Below are positions 6,465 to 9,002 of a DNA stretch of 9,002 bases, in pieces. Source of the DNA: Myxococcales bacterium (GTDB lineage Bacteria; Myxococcota; Polyangia; Fen-1088). A program made the position numbers and the translations under genes. The stretch is taken from NCBI GenBank assembly GCA_003155465.1, contig PMCR01000138.1, positions 11,148-20,149 of the forward strand. Direction: 5' to 3'. The stretch's first letter is position 1; the number at the start of each line of letters is the position of its first letter. The notes below the pieces were generated by a model that had not been told where the DNA came from, did not search any database, and saw nothing but the letters and a program-made list of their open reading frames with translations.

Positions 6465-8809
6465 GGGCCTATCTGGACCACGAAACCGTTCGAGTCGACC
6501 GAAGTGAGCGACTTGCCATTGCCGAAGTCGATGGTCCCCTTGCTGAAACCAGCCATATAGAGCGCGCCGCTATTGCTGATGATCAAAGAATCGGCGCTCT
6601 GACTCAGGACATCGCCGTATCTCATGGCGGCACAGCCGATGCTGGAGCCGTCGGAAGTGAATCTGGCCCAGTAGGCGTCGGTGGAACCGGTGCCAGTGGT
6701 GACCAGTGTGGTGCTGCCGAAGATCGCAGTGCCTCTCATTTGGCCAACGACCACGATGTCGCCATTGGACTGAAAGGCGACGGCATGGCCTTCCTGGGCC
6801 GCGGCATCACCCCAGCGGTTGGCCCACAAGGGGTCCAAGCTCGAGTCGAGCTTGGCTAGGAATCCGTCGGTGCTGCCAGCGCTGGTCAGCGTTCTCGAGC
6901 CAAACACCAGCGAGGCTTTCATATTGCCTGTCATTGCCACGTTGCCGCTGCTGTCGACAGCGATCCCCTTGGGGAACTGTTTGGAAAGGCCGCCGTAGCT
7001 CTTGGCGGTGATCGTGGTGCCGGTGGCAGTGTCAAACTTGGCGACCCACAGGGCGAGAATAGTATAGTCAGTGAAGGAGGGCAGTCCGGTGCCGAAGCCG
7101 AGCGTGCCATTGTAGTAGCCGGTGGCGAACACGTTGCCTGAGCTGTCCATGGTGATTGCGCTGCAAACCTGCGAGCCAGCCCCACCGAACTGCTTTGCCC
7201 AGACCACGGCGCCCGTGGCGGCGTTCAGCTTGGCGATGAAGATATCTTCAAGATAGACCGGAAGACTAGTTCCGGGGTCAGTCTCGCTGTTTACGTAGCC
7301 GGTCACCCCGAGGTCAGTCATGGCGCCGGTGCAGGCCGGGTTGTCTGGATCAGTGCAGGGTGCGGTGTAGCCACAGACCACGAGCTCGTCGCGCGCCGGG
7401 TTGCTGCCGATGGCAAGCAAAGTGCCAAACTTGGTATTGACCGACTTGGCCCATAGGGCGGTACCGGCGTCGTCCAGGGCGAGGATGAAGTCTATGGCGT
7501 TTGAGTCGGAATTGGTGATGGTGTTGCCCGCGGTAATGCTTCCGGTGAACGTGCCTATCGCTGCCACCTGCCCGGAGTGGCTGACCGCCACACCACCTGC
7601 GATCTGGTCCTGGGCGTCGCCGAGAGGCTTGGCCCAGGTCGCGTTGCCGCTGGCGGGATCGAGCCTGGCAACCACAAGGTCTGCGCCACCCGCCGAGCTT
7701 GTGCTCCCTGAACCGAAGTCGGCACTACTGTAGAGACTGGCTGACACATACAGATTACCCGTTCCGTCTGCGGCCAATCCCATAATGCTCGGAACAGCGT
7801 ACTGGTGCGCGAAACTCGCGACCGGACAAACGCCTGCTCCGCCTGAGCCAGCGCCGCCGGAAGCTCCACCGGAAGCGCCGCCGGAAGCGCCACCAGAACT
7901 ACTTCCACCTGAGCCGCTACCCCCTAAGCCGCTACCACCGGAACCGCTTCCGCCAGAACCGCTACCACCTGAACCGCCACCGCCGGATCCGCTTCCGCCT
8001 GAACCGCTGCCACCGGAGCCGGTGCCACCGGAACCGCTTCCACCAGAACCGCTACCACCGGAACCGCCACCGCCAGAACCGCTTCCGCCGGAGCCACTTC
8101 CGCCGGAGCCGCTGCCACCGGAGCCGCTGCCACCGGAACCACTTCCACCGGCACTGCCTCCACCGGTTGTGGTTCCGCCGGAGCTGCCACCACCGGAACT
8201 GCTGCCGCCTGAACTGCTGCCGCCTGAACTGCTACCACCGGAACTGCTGCCGCCTGAACCAGTTCCACCGGAACTGCCACCACCGGAACTGCTGCTGCCG
8301 GAGCTTCCACCACCGGAGCTGCTCGCGCCGGAAATGCTGCCACCGGAGCCGCTGCCACCCGAACTGCTTGCGCTGGATCCGGCTCCACCGGAAGCACCTG
8401 TTCCGGTTCCGCCGGTCCCACCCGCTCCGTCGCTTCCCGAGCCGGCGTCTCGGGCTCCGTCGGTGTTGCTGCTTCCATCGGACGCGATGGCTCCCGCGTC
8501 CATCGCATCGCTCACGCCAACCGCGGGGCCATCCTTGCTGTCGAGCCCGTATCCCGCGTCTGCGGATCCTGGTGCATCGTAGGGGGCGTCGCCCGTCAGG
8601 CCAGGCGACTGATCGTTGCTGGCCCCGTCGAGCGGTCTTGCCACATCATAATACGGGCCGCTGTCTGCCTTGGTGAACGTGCACGCGCCCACATCACGTC
8701 TGTAGCACGAGACAGGTGGCGCAGGCGTGCCAGGTCCGCAAGACACAACCGCCCCTGCCGAGAGCAGCAGAGGCGCGAGAAGTACGAGTTGGCGAGTATG
8801 GGTTGTCAT
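6461..8809 (-). CDS. SBBP-type beta-propeller lipoprotein with Gly/Ser minisatellite linker (first gene of the operon)
   Basis: A 782-residue predicted lipoprotein paralogous to the product of 2097-3971. Parts in order: type II signal with lipobox VVSC (Cys24); a short segment with C35 and C43; an Asp-rich region (about 45-125); a roughly 200-residue Gly/Ser linker of five-residue SGSGG and SSSGG units (about 128-326); and a seven-unit SBBP-like propeller (about 328-782) with W-A-K-x-x-G and DFG-G signatures. Units begin near 328, W392, W453, W537, the AKSYG at 602, W662 and C726. A segment near 420-433 (TFTGSITAG, then TITN) is nearly identical in the paralogue. Cysteines 328, 479, 549 and 726 match the paralogue's four. 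An insertion in unit 3 adds C485 and C493. The ATG at 8809 starts a clean signal peptide but lacks a Shine-Dalgarno. The linker probably lifts the propeller away from the membrane; function unknown. Confidence 0.88.
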   Translation of the reverse strand: MTTHTRQLVLLAPLLLSAGAVVSCGPGTPAPPVSCYRRDVGACTFTKADSGPYYDVARPLDGASNDQSPGLTGDAPYDAPGSADAGYGLDSKDGPAVGVSDAMDAGAIASDGSSNTDGARDAGSGSDGAGGTGGTGTGASGGAGSSASSSGGSGSGGSISGASSSGGGSSGSSSSGGGSSGGTGSGGSSSGGSSSGGSSSGGSSSGGGSSGGTTTGGGSAGGSGSGGSGSGGSGSGGSGSGGSGSGGGGSGGSGSGGSGSGGTGSGGSGSGGSGSGGGGSGGSGSGGSGSGGSGLGGSGSGGSSSGGASGGASGGASGGAGSGGAGVCPVASFAHQYAVPSIMGLAADGTGNLYVSASLYSSADFGSGSTSSAGGADLVVARLDPASGNATWAKPLGDAQDQIAGGVAVSHSGQVAAIGTFTGSITAGNTITNSDSNAIDFILALDDAGTALWAKSVNTKFGTLLAIGSNPARDELVVCGYTAPCTDPDNPACTGAMTDLGVTGYVNSETDPGTSLPVYLEDIFIAKLNAATGAVVWAKQFGGAGSQVCSAITMDSSGNVFATGYYNGTLGFGTGLPSFTDYTILALWVAKFDTATGTTITAKSYGGLSKQFPKGIAVDSSGNVAMTGNMKASLVFGSRTLTSAGSTDGFLAKLDSSLDPLWANRWGDAAAQEGHAVAFQSNGDIVVVGQMRGTAIFGSTTLVTTGTGSTDAYWARFTSDGSSIGCAAMRYGDVLSQSADSLIISNSGALYMAGFSKGTIDFGNGKSLTSVDSNGFVVQIGP
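7832..8428 (-). repeat. 15-base-period coding minisatellite (Gly/Ser linker)
   Basis: Tandem degenerate units of 15 bases, typified on the plus strand by ccgctaccaccggaa, encode SGSGG or SSSGG over most of the tract. Near 7850-7890 the period shifts to 12 bases encoding GGAS. All units keep the reading frame. Neighbouring copies differ mostly at synonymous positions and Ser/Gly/Thr swaps. The array encodes the linker between the Asp-rich segment and the propeller. Such arrays are prone to length change by slippage or recombination; in-frame units would alter spacer length without breaking the gene. Confidence 0.9.
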
Positions 8810-8819
8810 TGATTGACAA
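8803..8819. promoter_or_regulatory. Inverted repeat across the operon's first start codon
   Basis: The arms ttgtca (8803-8808) and tgacaa (8814-8819) flank five bases, and the ATG start (8809-8807) lies at their inner edge. It could be a repressor-binding site or a small mRNA hairpin that hides the start codon. No Shine-Dalgarno is visible upstream of this ATG. Confidence 0.25.
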
Positions 8820-8923
8820 GAGGTGGGTGCGTTTTCTGAAGCGGCTGTTTCCGCCCGATTGGGCGCTCGACTAATAGCTCACACCCCAAGCTGGCTATGT
8901 GACGTGTTGGTTACCGTTGCGCG

Positions 8924-8953
8924 AACTTCCTGGCGGCCTGACGTCAGGAAGTT
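8924..8953. promoter_or_regulatory. Inverted repeat with nested palindrome upstream of the operon
   Basis: Perfect 9-bp arms aacttcctg (8924-8932) and caggaagtt (8945-8953) have a 12-base spacer. The perfect 12-base palindrome cctgacgtcagg (8937-8948) overlaps the right arm. It lies about 115-145 bases before the first start codon. It could be an operator for a dimeric regulator, or the hairpin end of an upstream gene outside the window; neither strand shows a T-run after it. A smaller hairpin (8852-8865, cgccc-gatt-gggcg) lies between it and the gene. No convincing -35/-10 pair was found in 8810-9002. Confidence 0.35.
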
Positions 8954-9002
8954 TCACGGACAGTTCACCGTGGCATCAGGCAGAAGCCGCCTAGACATAG
9001 CC

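Noticed and set aside
7832..8428. CRISPR-like repeat array
   Set aside because: The units are short, contiguous, degenerate and in frame, with no unique spacers and no cas genes; this is a coding minisatellite.
7785..8582. Long plus-strand open frame encoding a Pro/Glu/Leu-rich repeat (PPEPLPPEPLPPEP-like)
   Set aside because: It is the exact antisense of the Gly/Ser minisatellite; openness follows from the repeat and high G+C. The minus-strand gene has a signal peptide and a conserved domain.
8893..9002. 8-bp inverted repeat (ggctatgt at 8893-8900, acatagcc at 8995-9002) as possible mobile-element ends
   Set aside because: A match this short is expected by chance at such distances, no transposase or target duplication is visible, and one arm touches the window edge.

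Overview
The window is high-G+C bacterial DNA in which every supported gene lies on the minus strand. The gene content suggests a myxobacterium-like (Myxococcota, perhaps Polyangia) chromosome: secreted lipoproteins with long Gly/Ser/Asp/Pro-rich linkers, SBBP-type and RCC1-type beta-propellers, and a signal-peptide/TPR/C-terminal-anchor protein. The taxonomic assignment is inferred from gene style, not from a marker gene.

In transcription order (right to left): 8810-9002 is a leader with several inverted repeats. It is followed by four closely packed genes, 8809 to 2097, that look like one operon: (1) a 782-aa propeller lipoprotein with a Gly/Ser minisatellite linker, (2) a 273-aa TPR protein with an N-terminal signal and a C-terminal membrane segment, (3) a 554-aa lipoprotein with seven RCC1 repeats, and (4) a 624-aa propeller lipoprotein paralogous to the first. 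Junctions 1/2 and 2/3 are 4-base ATGA stop/start overlaps. Junction 3/4 is a 10-base gap in which the ribosome-binding site of gene 4 overlaps the stop codon of gene 3. The set therefore encodes three cell-envelope lipoproteins, each predicted to carry a seven-unit propeller, plus one membrane-anchored TPR protein that could be their assembly or scaffold partner. The function is unknown; a shared envelope complex is inference.

After a 187-base gap comes an OmpR/PhoB-type response regulator (1909-1100) with no histidine kinase in the window. After a 350-base gap with two terminator-like hairpins comes the N-terminal 249 residues of a Ppx/GppA-family exopolyphosphatase (749-1, cut by the window edge). 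The regulator next to Ppx recalls phosphate/polyphosphate control loci, but the sequence does not prove it.

The most distinctive items are the translationally coupled propeller-lipoprotein operon, a cysteine quartet conserved between the two SBBP paralogues, cysteine-paired RCC1 blades with one blade missing its partner, a 15-base-period coding minisatellite, and an odd non-repeat tail at the 3' end of the RCC1 gene.
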